NCBI GenBank assembly: GCA_019347975.1
Contig: JAHWKI010000008.1
Span: 1 to 36,225 of the forward strand
Length of the DNA: 36,225 nucleotides
Direction of reading: 5' to 3'
Source: Gemmatimonadota bacterium
GTDB taxonomy: Bacteria; Gemmatimonadota; Gemmatimonadetes; Longimicrobiales; RSA9
Shown: one piece after another, positions 7,853 to 15,235 of the stretch
Layout: each line of letters starts with the position of its first letter
How positions within the stretch are numbered: the stretch's first letter is position 1
Position numbers and translations under genes: made by a program
The notes under the pieces: model-generated
The model's input: only the letters and a program-made list of their open reading frames with translations
Told to the model about the DNA's origin: nothing
The model's database searches: none

Positions 7853-8401
7853 ATGCCTCACATGGCCATAATGGGACCTCCGACCACGGACGCCGAAGAC
7901 GTCGCGCTCGCAACGGCGGGCGACACGGGTGCATTCGAGCGCCTGTATCGGCGGCACGCGCCGCGGATCAACGCGCTGTGCCGGCGGATGGTGGGTCCCG
8001 GGCTGGCGGAGGATACGACACAGGACGTGTTCATCCGGGCCTGGGAGAAGCTGGAGCTGTTCGAGGGCAAGTCGGCGTTCGGGACATGGCTGTACCGGCT
8101 GGCGATCAACGTCTGCCTGGCGCGGCGCACCAGGGCAGGGAAGCGGCGGGAGCGGTTTCGGAGGGACGAGATCGCGCTGGAGCGCGCAGAGTCACCTCCT
8201 CGCCGGCACATGGATCACGGGATGGACCTGGACCGGGCGATCGAGCGGCTCCCGTACCGGGCACGGCAGGTGTTCGTCCTCCATGACGTGGAGGGCTACA
8301 AGCACCGGGAGATCGGCGAGCTGCTGGGGATCTCGGCGGGGACGTCGAAGTCCCAGCTGCACGAGGCGAGGATGGCGTTGCGAGGGCACCTGAGAGCGTG
8401 A
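7853..8401 (+). CDS. ECF-family sigma factor with linked anti-sigma
   Basis: A 182-residue sigma factor. Region 2 shows FERLYRRHAPRINALCRRM, AEDTTQDVFIRAWEKL and FGTWLYRLAINVCLARRT. Region 4 shows AIERLPYRARQVFVLHDVEG, YKHREIGELLGISAGTSKSQL and HEAR. It directs RNA polymerase to its own regulon when released by the anti-sigma factor encoded one base downstream. The start is uncertain: ATG 7853, 7862 and 7871 are all in frame and none has a clear ribosome site. A -10-like TATCAG (7837-7842) lies only ten bases before 7853. The DUF4097-like genes that follow are likely members of its regulon, which is inference from position. Confidence 0.93.
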   Translation: MPHMAIMGPPTTDAEDVALATAGDTGAFERLYRRHAPRINALCRRMVGPGLAEDTTQDVFIRAWEKLELFEGKSAFGTWLYRLAINVCLARRTRAGKRRERFRRDEIALERAESPPRRHMDHGMDLDRAIERLPYRARQVFVLHDVEGYKHREIGELLGISAGTSKSQLHEARMALRGHLRA

Positions 8402-8402
8402 G

Positions 8403-9095
8403 ATGAGCATGCACTGGACGGACCGACTTTCCGACTATCTGGATGGCGAGCTCTCGCCCGAGGAGGCGCTGGCGCTGGAGCTCCACCTGGAGAGCTGCGC
8501 GCCGTGCGCTGCGGCCCTGGACGAGATCCGGGCGGTGGTCGCGGCCGCGGCGGCCCTCCCGGAGCATCCACCGACGCGTGACCTGTGGCCCGGGATCGAG
8601 GCGCGGCTGACGCCGCGTACCACGGAGGGCCTGACGGCGGACGTGGTATCCCTCGACGCGTTCCGCGCTCGTGGCCGCCGCGTGTCGGTGACCGTGCCGC
8701 AGCTCATTGCCGCCGGGCTCGCGCTGGTGGTGTTGTCGGCGGGCGGGGTGTGGCTGGCCGTGGGCTCGGACGCGCGGGCGGTGGCCGGGATGCCGCCGGA
8801 AGCGGCCGAGGCGACGGCGCCCGTCCAGAGCCCCTTCACGTACACCGCCGCGTGGGAAGAGGCGGTCACGGAGCTCCAGGGCGAGTTCGATCTGCGGCGC
8901 TCGGAGCTGGATCCGGCCACGATCATGGTGGTGGAGCGCAATCTCGCCCTGATCGACGAAGCGATCGCGGAGGCCCGGCAGGCGCTCGAGGCGGATCCGT
9001 CGAGTGGCTTCCTGAACGGCTATGTCGCGGAAGCCATGCGGAGGAAGGTCGACCTGCTGCGGCAGGCGACGCGTGTTCAACGGACGGAGACCTAG
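8403..9095 (+). CDS. Membrane-anchored zinc-finger anti-sigma factor
   Basis: A 230-residue protein. The N-terminal cytosolic part carries a ZAS/zf-HC2 type motif, His28-x3-Cys32-x2-Cys35 (HLESCAPC), in the typical context LSDYLDGELSPEE. A single transmembrane helix lies at about residues 100-122 (LIAAGLALVVLSAGGVWLAVG). The remaining 105 residues would be periplasmic and include a long helical segment rich in Glu and Arg (about 165-225) that could sense or multimerise. The protein should hold the ECF sigma factor inactive at the membrane. Its ATG lies one base after the sigma stop codon, consistent with coupled translation and stoichiometric production. Confidence 0.9.
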   Translation: MSMHWTDRLSDYLDGELSPEEALALELHLESCAPCAAALDEIRAVVAAAAALPEHPPTRDLWPGIEARLTPRTTEGLTADVVSLDAFRARGRRVSVTVPQLIAAGLALVVLSAGGVWLAVGSDARAVAGMPPEAAEATAPVQSPFTYTAAWEEAVTELQGEFDLRRSELDPATIMVVERNLALIDEAIAEARQALEADPSSGFLNGYVAEAMRRKVDLLRQATRVQRTET

Positions 9096-9106
9096 GCGGT
9101 AGAGCG

Positions 9107-9955
9107 ATGCTGATCTCCTTGATGGTTGCGGCTCTCGCGGCGGCGGCGCCCCCGATGGCTGCGCAGGATACCACGGTGACCGTGGAGCGCGGGACACGGC
9201 TCCACGTGGACAACCACCGGGGCGAGGTGCTGATCACCACCTGGGGCCGGGATGCAGTCCGCGTCCGGGCCACCGAGCTCGGTGATCGTCAGCGCCTTGC
9301 CGTGACACGGAGCGGGTCTGTTCTCCGCGTACGCCCGGACGGCTCGCGCGGCCCACAGGAGGCCGACCTCGAGATCGTCATTCCGGCGTGGATGGACGTA
9401 CGTGTGGAGGGGAACCAGCTCGACGTCGGGATCCGGGGCGGCCAGGGGGAGATCAGCATCGAGACCATCGGAGGCGACGTCGTCGTCCAGGGCGGGGCCG
9501 GTCTGGTGGCCGTGCGGACGATCCAGGGCGAGGTGACGATCCGGGGTGCGCGCGGCCGGATCGAAGCCGTCTCCGTCAACGAGGACGTCACGCTGAGCGA
9601 CATCGGCGGCGACCTGTACGTCGAGACCACCAACGGCGACATCACGCTCCACGGGATCCGATCGACCAGCGCCCGCGCCACGACGGTGAACGGCGACATC
9701 GATTACCGGGGCACGATCCGCGACAACGGCCGCTACATCTTCGCCACCCACAATGGGGACATCGGCGTTACCGTGGCGGCGGCGACCAACGCAATGGTGA
9801 CCGTGTCGACGTATCACGGCGAATTCGAGTCGGAGTTCCCCGTGCGCCTCACCGGCGCCACGCGGGATCGGCAGTTCAACTTCACCCTCGGCTCCGGCAG
9901 CGCGCGACTGGAGCTGGAGTCCTTCAATGGAGAGATCCGGCTCCGCCGGCCCTGA
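9107..9955 (+). CDS. Secreted DUF4097-like beta-repeat protein
   Basis: A 282-residue protein with a signal peptide (MLISLMVAALAAAAPPMAAQ). The mature chain is made of short beta-strand repeats, each turning at a small residue pair: GGDVVVQG, QGEVTIRG, NEDVTLSD, NGDITLHG, NGDIDYRG and NGEIRLRRP. This pattern matches the DUF4097 (putative adhesin) family, which forms a right-handed beta-helix or a flat beta-ladder. The gene begins 11 bases after the anti-sigma stop, with a poor ribosome site at GGCGGTAGAG. The product ends in a strand nearly identical to the end of the following paralogue. A role at the cell envelope downstream of the ECF switch is inference. No ligand is known. Confidence 0.8.
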   Translation: MLISLMVAALAAAAPPMAAQDTTVTVERGTRLHVDNHRGEVLITTWGRDAVRVRATELGDRQRLAVTRSGSVLRVRPDGSRGPQEADLEIVIPAWMDVRVEGNQLDVGIRGGQGEISIETIGGDVVVQGGAGLVAVRTIQGEVTIRGARGRIEAVSVNEDVTLSDIGGDLYVETTNGDITLHGIRSTSARATTVNGDIDYRGTIRDNGRYIFATHNGDIGVTVAAATNAMVTVSTYHGEFESEFPVRLTGATRDRQFNFTLGSGSARLELESFNGEIRLRRP

Positions 9956-9985
9956 TCGGCCGCGAGCCCTTCACAGGAGATCGTC

Positions 9986-10756
9986 ATGAGCAAGCTCATC
10001 GCACTGGCAGTCATCGCGGCCGCCGCCGCTCCCGCCGCCGCTCAGCAGGACTTCGAGTGGCGCGGCCGGATCGCCGCCGGGAACACCATCGAGATCCAGG
10101 GCGTCAACGGCGATGTCCAGGCGCTCCCCGCCGACGGAGACGAAGTCACCGTTCGGGCCCAGCGACGCGGCCGGCGCAGCGACCCCATGAGCGTCCGTAT
10201 GGAAGTCGTGGAGCACGCCGGCGGCGTCACCATCTGCGCGGTCTATCCGACGCCCGAGAACGCCCGTCGTGAAAACGAGTGCCGGCCGGGCGGCGGGACC
10301 AACAGCGTCCAGCGCAACGACGTCCGGGTCCATTTCATCGTCCGCATCCCGGCCGGCGTGCGGTTCACTGGCGCCACGGTGAACGGCGACATCGAGGCCG
10401 AGGGCCTCGGGGCGGACGTGAAGGCCAGCACGGTGAACGGCGACGTGGACGTGCGGACCACCGGCTTCGCGGAGGCCCGCACCGTCAACGGGGACATCTC
10501 GCTCCGACTGGGGCGAAGCACGTTGACGGAGGACGTCGAGTTCGAGACCGTCAACGGCAGCATCACCATCGAGATGCCGGAGGGGCTGAACGCGGACTTC
10601 CGGGCCAGCACCGTCAACGGGAGCATCGACTCGGACTTCCCCATCACCGTCACGGGGAAGGTGAGCCGCCGCAGTCTCCGGGGCTCCATAGGAAGCGGCG
10701 GACCCGAGCTCAGGCTCTCCACCGTCAACGGGAGCATCCGGCTGCGCAGGTTGTGA
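9986..10756 (+). CDS. Secreted DUF4097-like beta-repeat protein, paralogue of the preceding gene
   Basis: A 256-residue protein with a signal peptide (MSKLIALAVIAAAAAPAAAQ) and six TVNG repeats plus one GVNG variant: GVNGDVQAL, TVNGDIEAE, TVNGDVDVR, TVNGDISLR, TVNGSITIE, TVNGSIDSD and TVNGSIRLRRL. Repeat spacing is about 15-24 residues, as expected for stacked beta-strands of the DUF4097 family. Two cysteines (TICAVY and NECRPG) about 20 residues apart could make one disulfide near the N-terminus. AGGAG precedes the start. It is the last gene of the sigma/anti-sigma unit and is followed by a strong hairpin terminator. The two DUF4097 proteins may act as a pair at the outer envelope. Confidence 0.82.
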   Translation: MSKLIALAVIAAAAAPAAAQQDFEWRGRIAAGNTIEIQGVNGDVQALPADGDEVTVRAQRRGRRSDPMSVRMEVVEHAGGVTICAVYPTPENARRENECRPGGGTNSVQRNDVRVHFIVRIPAGVRFTGATVNGDIEAEGLGADVKASTVNGDVDVRTTGFAEARTVNGDISLRLGRSTLTEDVEFETVNGSITIEMPEGLNADFRASTVNGSIDSDFPITVTGKVSRRSLRGSIGSGGPELRLSTVNGSIRLRRL

Positions 10757-10779
10757 CCGCCGCATACGGGCGCCATGCA

Positions 10780-10816
10780 GAGAGGGCCCGGGAGCACGGT
10801 GCTCCCGGGCCCTCTC
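10780..10816. terminator. Bidirectional hairpin terminator between convergent genes
   Basis: A perfect inverted repeat: an 18-base arm at 10780-10797 (GAGAGGGCCCGGGAGCAC) and its exact complement at 10799-10816, around one central base. In RNA the stem would close over a loop of about five bases. There is no T tract on either side. It sits midway between the ends of the DUF4097 gene (+) and the lytic transglycosylase gene (-), so it probably serves both. Confidence 0.85.
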
Positions 10817-10835
10817 CTCGCTCCGCCACCGGCCG

Positions 10836-11753
10836 TCAGCCGCCGAGAACCTTGCCGGCGTACCCGTTGTCCGGGTTGCCACCCCGCTTGAGAATCTTGT
10901 CCACGGTACCGGGCCCGCGGTTGTACGCAGTGAGCGCGTTCTCCACGTCGCCGCCGTACTTGTCGATCATCATCCGGAGGTACTTGAACCCGAGGTCCAG
11001 GTTCTTGTCCCGGTTGAACAGCTCATTGGCCGAGACCGTCGGATCCAGCCACTTCGCCGTACGGGGCATCACCTGCGTCAGCCCACGCGCTCCCACGTGG
11101 CTGACCGCCCGATCACGGAACGTGCTCTCCGTGTTCACCAGCCCGAAGGCCACGTCCGCCTCGATCTGGTGCCGCTCCGCGGCGTCAAAGATCTGCTCCG
11201 CCAGGCTGCGGTCGATCCCGTAACGCGTCATCGCGCCCTCGATCGTGTGCTCCCGGACGATCTCCTCTTCCGCGTCCGCCCAGTAGTCGCCCACTTCCTC
11301 ATCGAGGTCGCCCCGCTCCGCCGTTGCGGTCCCCGCTTCGGCGGCCGCGGCCGTCGCGGCCTCGTCCCGCTCGGCCTTCGCCGTCTCCTCACCCGGATTC
11401 ACGCCCGCGTTGATCAGCGGCGCGGCGACACCCGCCAGCGTCAGGCCGATCAGCGGCTCCCGCAGGCGCCGCACGAGGCGGCGACTCTCCGTCGCCAGCG
11501 ACCCGCCGCTGCCCGAGTCCAGCACGTCCGCTCTCCGTCGACCCCTGCGCCGACGACCCGGCTCATCACCGCCGCGCGCGTCTTCAGAGGCTGCTGCCTC
11601 GAGGTCCGGCGCCCGCCGGTCACCGGTCCGCCTCCGCTCGAACGGTCCGTGGTCGCTCTCCGTGCTTTCCCACGGCCGCTCGTGAAGACTCGATCCCGGA
11701 TACGGCCCCGCCCCGGGATTTGCGAATTCCTGATCCTCGCGTCCATTGTTCAT
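10836..11753 (-). CDS. Membrane-anchored lytic transglycosylase (SLT domain)
   Basis: A 305-residue protein that cleaves the MurNAc-GlcNAc bond of peptidoglycan to give anhydro-muropeptides. The C-terminal SLT domain (about 175-305) shows catalytic Glu209 in LVNTESTF, then GARGLTQVMPRTA and NALTAYNRGPG, all family signatures. It is preceded by an unusual N-terminus: about 98 charged residues with RRRRGRRR, then a single hydrophobic segment (about 99-118, LIGLTLAGVAAPLINAGV) and an Ala/Glu-rich spacer. This suggests a signal-anchored enzyme with a basic cytosolic tail. AAAGGCGG seven bases before ATG 11753 supports the start. The 143 bases upstream are AT-richer and must hold its promoter, though I see no convincing box pair. 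Confidence 0.88.
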   Translation of the reverse strand: MNNGREDQEFANPGAGPYPGSSLHERPWESTESDHGPFERRRTGDRRAPDLEAAASEDARGGDEPGRRRRGRRRADVLDSGSGGSLATESRRLVRRLREPLIGLTLAGVAAPLINAGVNPGEETAKAERDEAATAAAAEAGTATAERGDLDEEVGDYWADAEEEIVREHTIEGAMTRYGIDRSLAEQIFDAAERHQIEADVAFGLVNTESTFRDRAVSHVGARGLTQVMPRTAKWLDPTVSANELFNRDKNLDLGFKYLRMMIDKYGGDVENALTAYNRGPGTVDKILKRGGNPDNGYAGKVLGG

Positions 11754-11896
11754 CCAGATACCGCCTTTGTTTGCTTAAATTCAAGGCTCGCTGGGAGTTA
11801 CTAGTTGCATCTATCGTGCCCCGAATCGCCTCCCGAAACGCGAAAAAAGGGGCAAAATCGTCACCTTCATGGGACACTTGGAGGGAAAACGATGGG

Positions 11897-12814
11897 TCAA
11901 TCCCTCGCGGGGGCGGAATCGGCCGCCTCGCCGCGGGGGTTACAGCGGACGACTGAAATGGTCGCGGGCACGCGTCCGCCGGCCTCGCCGGTGAGGACGA
12001 GGCGGCCATCGGTCATGAAATCCACGCCTTCTCCGAGGGGCTGTGCGGGGCCGGAAAAGTCTGCCTGTGCCACGTGCCGGAGGGTATCGGCCCCGGCGTC
12101 GAAGAAGCGGAGCCCCGCGTAGGTCCGGAGGACGACGGTGCGACCGTCCGGCGAAGCGGCGGCGGCGGTGACCTGGGCGGAGACCGACGTCGGCGGGGGC
12201 GCGAGCCCCTGGACCCGCTCGAGGGAGCGGGCGGGGGCTGCGGTGAAGGGCGGTGGGATCCTGTAGAGCTCGATGCTCCGGGTCCTTCCCTTGCTCACCA
12301 GATGGATGCCACGGTCGGTGACGTACAGGGCCTCGGCGTCCTGGCCACCGTCCGGATAGGAAGCCTGGAGGCGCACCGCGGGGCGGCTCACCGAATCGGG
12401 GCCGGGCTCCGGCTCCGGGACGATGAATACGACGACGTTCTGCCGCCTCTCCCGGTTGTCGCCGATATCGCCGATGAAGAGGCAGTCCACGCCGGAACCC
12501 GGCGAACAGGGGGCGACCGCGATGTCCTCCCAGTCGCGGTTCGTCGCGCCCCGGACGCGTACGCGGCCGATGACCGTCCCGGTGGAGTCCAGGGCGAAGA
12601 CCGCCGAATCGCCTTCCGAGTCGTTGTGGGTCCAGAAGATCCCCGGGTGAGCACGGCTCGCCGCGACGCCGCTGGTCTCCCTCACTTCGGCGGGCAGCTC
12701 GGCCCACGGCACCGGCGCCTCGCAGGCCCCGGTCACATGGACGGCTTCGTCTTCCGCTGCGTCGGGCGCGCAGGCCGCGGCGAGCGCGACCAGGAGGAGG
12801 GCCCCGGCTCTCAC
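11897..12814 (-). CDS. Beta-propeller lipoprotein (phytase-like/SdiA-regulated-type fold), unknown function
   Basis: A 305-residue protein beginning VRAGALLLVALAAAC, a lipoprotein signal with Cys15 as the likely lipidated residue. The mature region has propeller-like strands and the recurring pattern ETSGVAASRAHPGIFWTHND, DWEDIAVAPC, LFIGDIGDNRERR and EALYVTD, with several acidic residues. These resemble proteins annotated as esterase-like activity of phytase or SdiA-regulated domains. Substrate is unknown. The start is GTG 12814, whose GTGA overlaps the TGA of the mscS gene, so the longer reading frame to 13027 is not used. It ends an operon with a channel and another lipoprotein. Confidence 0.8.
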   Translation of the reverse strand: MRAGALLLVALAAACAPDAAEDEAVHVTGACEAPVPWAELPAEVRETSGVAASRAHPGIFWTHNDSEGDSAVFALDSTGTVIGRVRVRGATNRDWEDIAVAPCSPGSGVDCLFIGDIGDNRERRQNVVVFIVPEPEPGPDSVSRPAVRLQASYPDGGQDAEALYVTDRGIHLVSKGRTRSIELYRIPPPFTAAPARSLERVQGLAPPPTSVSAQVTAAAASPDGRTVVLRTYAGLRFFDAGADTLRHVAQADFSGPAQPLGEGVDFMTDGRLVLTGEAGGRVPATISVVRCNPRGEAADSAPARD

Positions 12815-14097
12815 AAGCGCTCCTCGTCGGCCGACGATCGATCTTCGTCGCGTGTAGCCCACCGTGGGGGCGGGACGGGCTGGACCTGATTGCGTGGGTA
12901 GGAGGCGAACACGCGGTCGGCGACGTCGTCGGCCGCGAGAGCCCTGTTGACGGCGAGGAGGAGCCTGGAGGACCAGCGGCGCATCTCCCGGGCAGGGACG
13001 AGATACCGGACCGTGATGTCGGTCCACGCGTCCTGGGTGGATGCGTAGACCTCAGGATCAGGCGAGACATCCCAGGCCAGGTTCGACCGCTCGAGGAGGT
13101 CCGCGTAGGCGCGCGCCGCCCCTTGCATTCGCTCGCCGATCACCTCGCCGGCGGTCTGCTGGATCACACGCGCGGCGAGGGCGATGTCGCTCTCGTTTGC
13201 CACTCCGATGGTCAGCTCGTCCCAGACGTACGGGAAGTCCCTGGTGTAGTTGACCACGTTCGAGCGCAGCACCTCGTAATTGGGGAAGGTGATCAGTGCT
13301 CCCGTGGCCTGCGCGGCCTGGACGCGCTTGTCGGGCCCTCCCGCTTCGAAGACCGTCGTCGTGAGGAAGTCGATGCGGACCACGTCGCCGAATACCTCCC
13401 CCACACCGATGCGGTCGCCGATCCGGTAATAGGAGCGAAACGAGTTCAGGAGCCACCCGGTGAAGCTCTCGATGGGAGTCTGGAGAGCCCAGGACAGCGC
13501 GAGGCCGAAGAGTCCGACGGAGCCTACCAGCGCGCGGGCGTCGCCCGCCAGAACGCTCAGGGCCGCGCCGAGCGCGAGGAGCCAGATGAGGACGGCCACG
13601 AGGGCGGCCGTGGCGTCGGCCCGCTCCCAGCTGGCGAGCGCCGCGCGAAGGCCCATGCGGACCAACCGGGCCAGCACCGCCGCCACGGCCAGCAGGGCGA
13701 GGGCTATGCCGAGGGCGGGGAGGAAGTTGAGGAAGTCGCGAAGCAGGGCGCGCAGCGTTCCGGTCGCGCGGCGGGCGGACTCGCCCGGGTCGGCGGAGAC
13801 GGTGTCGGCGGTGTCGGCGGCCGGCCCCTGTGGCGACCCGGGCAGCACGGTTTCGGCGGAGACCTGTACCGTGGCCGCGGGTGGCGGATCGGTCGTCGGT
13901 GCGGCGCCGGCCGGATCGCCGATGAGAAGGAGGACCAGCGCGGTCGCTCCGACGGCGACCATGGAGGCCTTCCGGAAGCGCGTCAGTCGGCGGCGGGCTG
14001 AGAGATGGGCGGCGCGGGCGCCCAGGTGACGCCGCCCCGGCCGCGAGCCGACTCGCCGGGTGCCCACGCGCCTGGCCTTGCCGCGCGTCGGCCTCAC
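12811..14097 (-). CDS. MscS-family small-conductance mechanosensitive channel
   Basis: A 428-residue channel that should open under membrane tension to release solutes. After a basic N-terminus and a hydrophobic stretch (MVAVGATALVLLLIGDPAGAAP, probably a signal or first helix) comes a Pro/Thr/Ala-rich periplasmic spacer. Two transmembrane helices follow, then the pore segment GLFGLALSWALQTPIESFTGWLLN. The beta domain has YYRIGDRIGVGEVFGDVVRIDFLTT and ALITFPNYEVLRSNVVNYTRD, which are MscS signatures. The C-terminal alpha/beta domain continues to the end. GTG 14097 is the chosen start: it overlaps the stop of the preceding lipoprotein gene as GTGA. Its downstream neighbour starts the same way at 12814, so all three are probably translated as a set. 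Confidence 0.9.
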   Translation of the reverse strand: MRPTRGKARRVGTRRVGSRPGRRHLGARAAHLSARRRLTRFRKASMVAVGATALVLLLIGDPAGAAPTTDPPPAATVQVSAETVLPGSPQGPAADTADTVSADPGESARRATGTLRALLRDFLNFLPALGIALALLAVAAVLARLVRMGLRAALASWERADATAALVAVLIWLLALGAALSVLAGDARALVGSVGLFGLALSWALQTPIESFTGWLLNSFRSYYRIGDRIGVGEVFGDVVRIDFLTTTVFEAGGPDKRVQAAQATGALITFPNYEVLRSNVVNYTRDFPYVWDELTIGVANESDIALAARVIQQTAGEVIGERMQGAARAYADLLERSNLAWDVSPDPEVYASTQDAWTDITVRYLVPAREMRRWSSRLLLAVNRALAADDVADRVFASYPRNQVQPVPPPRWATRDEDRSSADEERL

Positions 14098-14606
14098 CCC
14101 GCGGGTACCGTGTAGTCGAACTTGAAGAGGACGCGCAGCTCGCGCGTCCCATCGGTCACCGGACAGTCGGACTTCCCCTGGAGCCGGCGGCCCGCCTGAT
14201 CGGCCCACGCCGATGTAATGGTGATCCGGCAGGTGGAGCGGGGGGCGAACGGCGCCCCATCCGGCGGCACGAAGCCCACGTCCACGTCATCGGTGCCGGT
14301 GACCAGAACACCGGTCTGCTCGATGTCGGCGAGCGTCAGCAGCAGAGCCGAGGTCCCGGCCTCCAGGGAGGTCTCGTAGATCAGCTCGGGAAGCGGAGGC
14401 GGGGTCCTCAGCGCGTAGGCGTACTGGGTGAGCGCGCTCATGTCGTGATCGCCGCCCCCGTCGCCGAGCGGCTCCGTGAGCACCACCATGGCCGTATTCG
14501 AAGGCGGCGGGCTCAGCTCGTCGAGCGTCAGCTGCACCGGGGCGGTGCTCAGGCCGTCGCAGGCCACCAGGATCAGGAGCGGTACGATAGAAAGGGGTTT
14601 GCGCAT
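14094..14606 (-). CDS. Small lipoprotein of unknown function, first gene of the mscS operon
   Basis: A 170-residue protein with a clear lipoprotein signal: MRKPLSIVPLLILVAC, with lipobox L-V-A-C and lipidated Cys16. The mature part has no recognised motif. A second pair of cysteines (RSTCRITI and KSDCPVTD) is spaced for a possible disulfide, and the segment around them resembles a small beta-sandwich. Its stop codon overlaps the start of the MscS gene, which suggests that the lipoprotein works with the channel, perhaps at the periplasmic face or the outer membrane. This link is inference from coupling alone. A TATCTT-like box lies about 35 bases upstream of the start without a good -35. Confidence 0.72.
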   Translation of the reverse strand: MRKPLSIVPLLILVACDGLSTAPVQLTLDELSPPPSNTAMVVLTEPLGDGGGDHDMSALTQYAYALRTPPPLPELIYETSLEAGTSALLLTLADIEQTGVLVTGTDDVDVGFVPPDGAPFAPRSTCRITITSAWADQAGRRLQGKSDCPVTDGTRELRVLFKFDYTVPAG

Positions 14607-14749
14607 TGATCGGTTGTCCGTTGTTCGGATTGCGGTGGCAAAGATAACACCACGACAGGGGTATGCCCTCCCGGCCCTCCCCTTCGGCTCTTGACGCGGG
14701 GGGGCGCCCCGGGCTCGTTTACCGTTGCATCTCCACGACGAAAGGGACC

Positions 14750-15235
14750 GTGAGCAATTCGAAAATCGGCGTGCTGTTCGTCTGCCTGGGCAATATCTGC
14801 CGTTCCCCCCTGGCGGAGGCGCTGTTCCGGAAGGCGGCGGCGGAGGAAGGGGTGGAGTCCCGTTTCCGCATCGACTCGGCGGGGACGTCCGGCTATCACG
14901 ACGGCGACGCCCCCGATGCCCGTACGACGGAAACGGCCCGGATGCGCGGCGTGGAAGTCACCGGCTCGAGCCGCCGGATCATCGGCGAGGACGTCGAAGC
15001 GTTCGACTACCTGGTGGTGATGGACGCCGAGAACCTCCGGGAAGTCAGACGTCTGGTTCGGGGCGACGGGGCGCGGATTCACCTGCTCCGGGAGTTCGAC
15101 TCCGAGGCGGGGGATGACCTCGACGTCCCCGACCCGTATTTCGGCGGTCCCCGCGGGTTCGAGGACGTTCACGACATCGTGGAGCGCTCCACCCGAGCGC
15201 TTCTGGATCGGATCCGGGCGGATCACGGCTTCTGA
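14750..15235 (+). CDS. Low-molecular-weight protein-tyrosine phosphatase family protein
   Basis: A 161-residue single-domain phosphatase. The P-loop Cys12-LGNIC-Arg18-Ser (CX5R) sits near the N-terminus and the general-acid loop VPDPYFGG carries Asp128 with Pro129 and Tyr130. Both are catalytic hallmarks of the family. The GTG at 14750 gives the usual length. The longer frame to 14663 adds a residue-poor extension with no family match. AAAGGGA lies two bases before the GTG. The stop codon TGA overlaps the ATG of the fructosamine kinase-like gene as TGATG. Some family members, such as the mammalian LMW-PTP-A, dephosphorylate ribulosamine 5-phosphates on glycated proteins. This pairing makes that role plausible, although regulatory or exopolysaccharide-linked phosphatase activity is the default alternative. 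Confidence 0.92.
   Translation: MSNSKIGVLFVCLGNICRSPLAEALFRKAAAEEGVESRFRIDSAGTSGYHDGDAPDARTTETARMRGVEVTGSSRRIIGEDVEAFDYLVVMDAENLREVRRLVRGDGARIHLLREFDSEAGDDLDVPDPYFGGPRGFEDVHDIVERSTRALLDRIRADHGF

Noticed and set aside
10370-10750. Direct DNA repeats of ACGGTGAACGG / ACCGTCAACGG type
   Set aside because: They are the codons of the TVNG protein repeats and show synonymous differences, so they are not a CRISPR or DNA-level repeat array.
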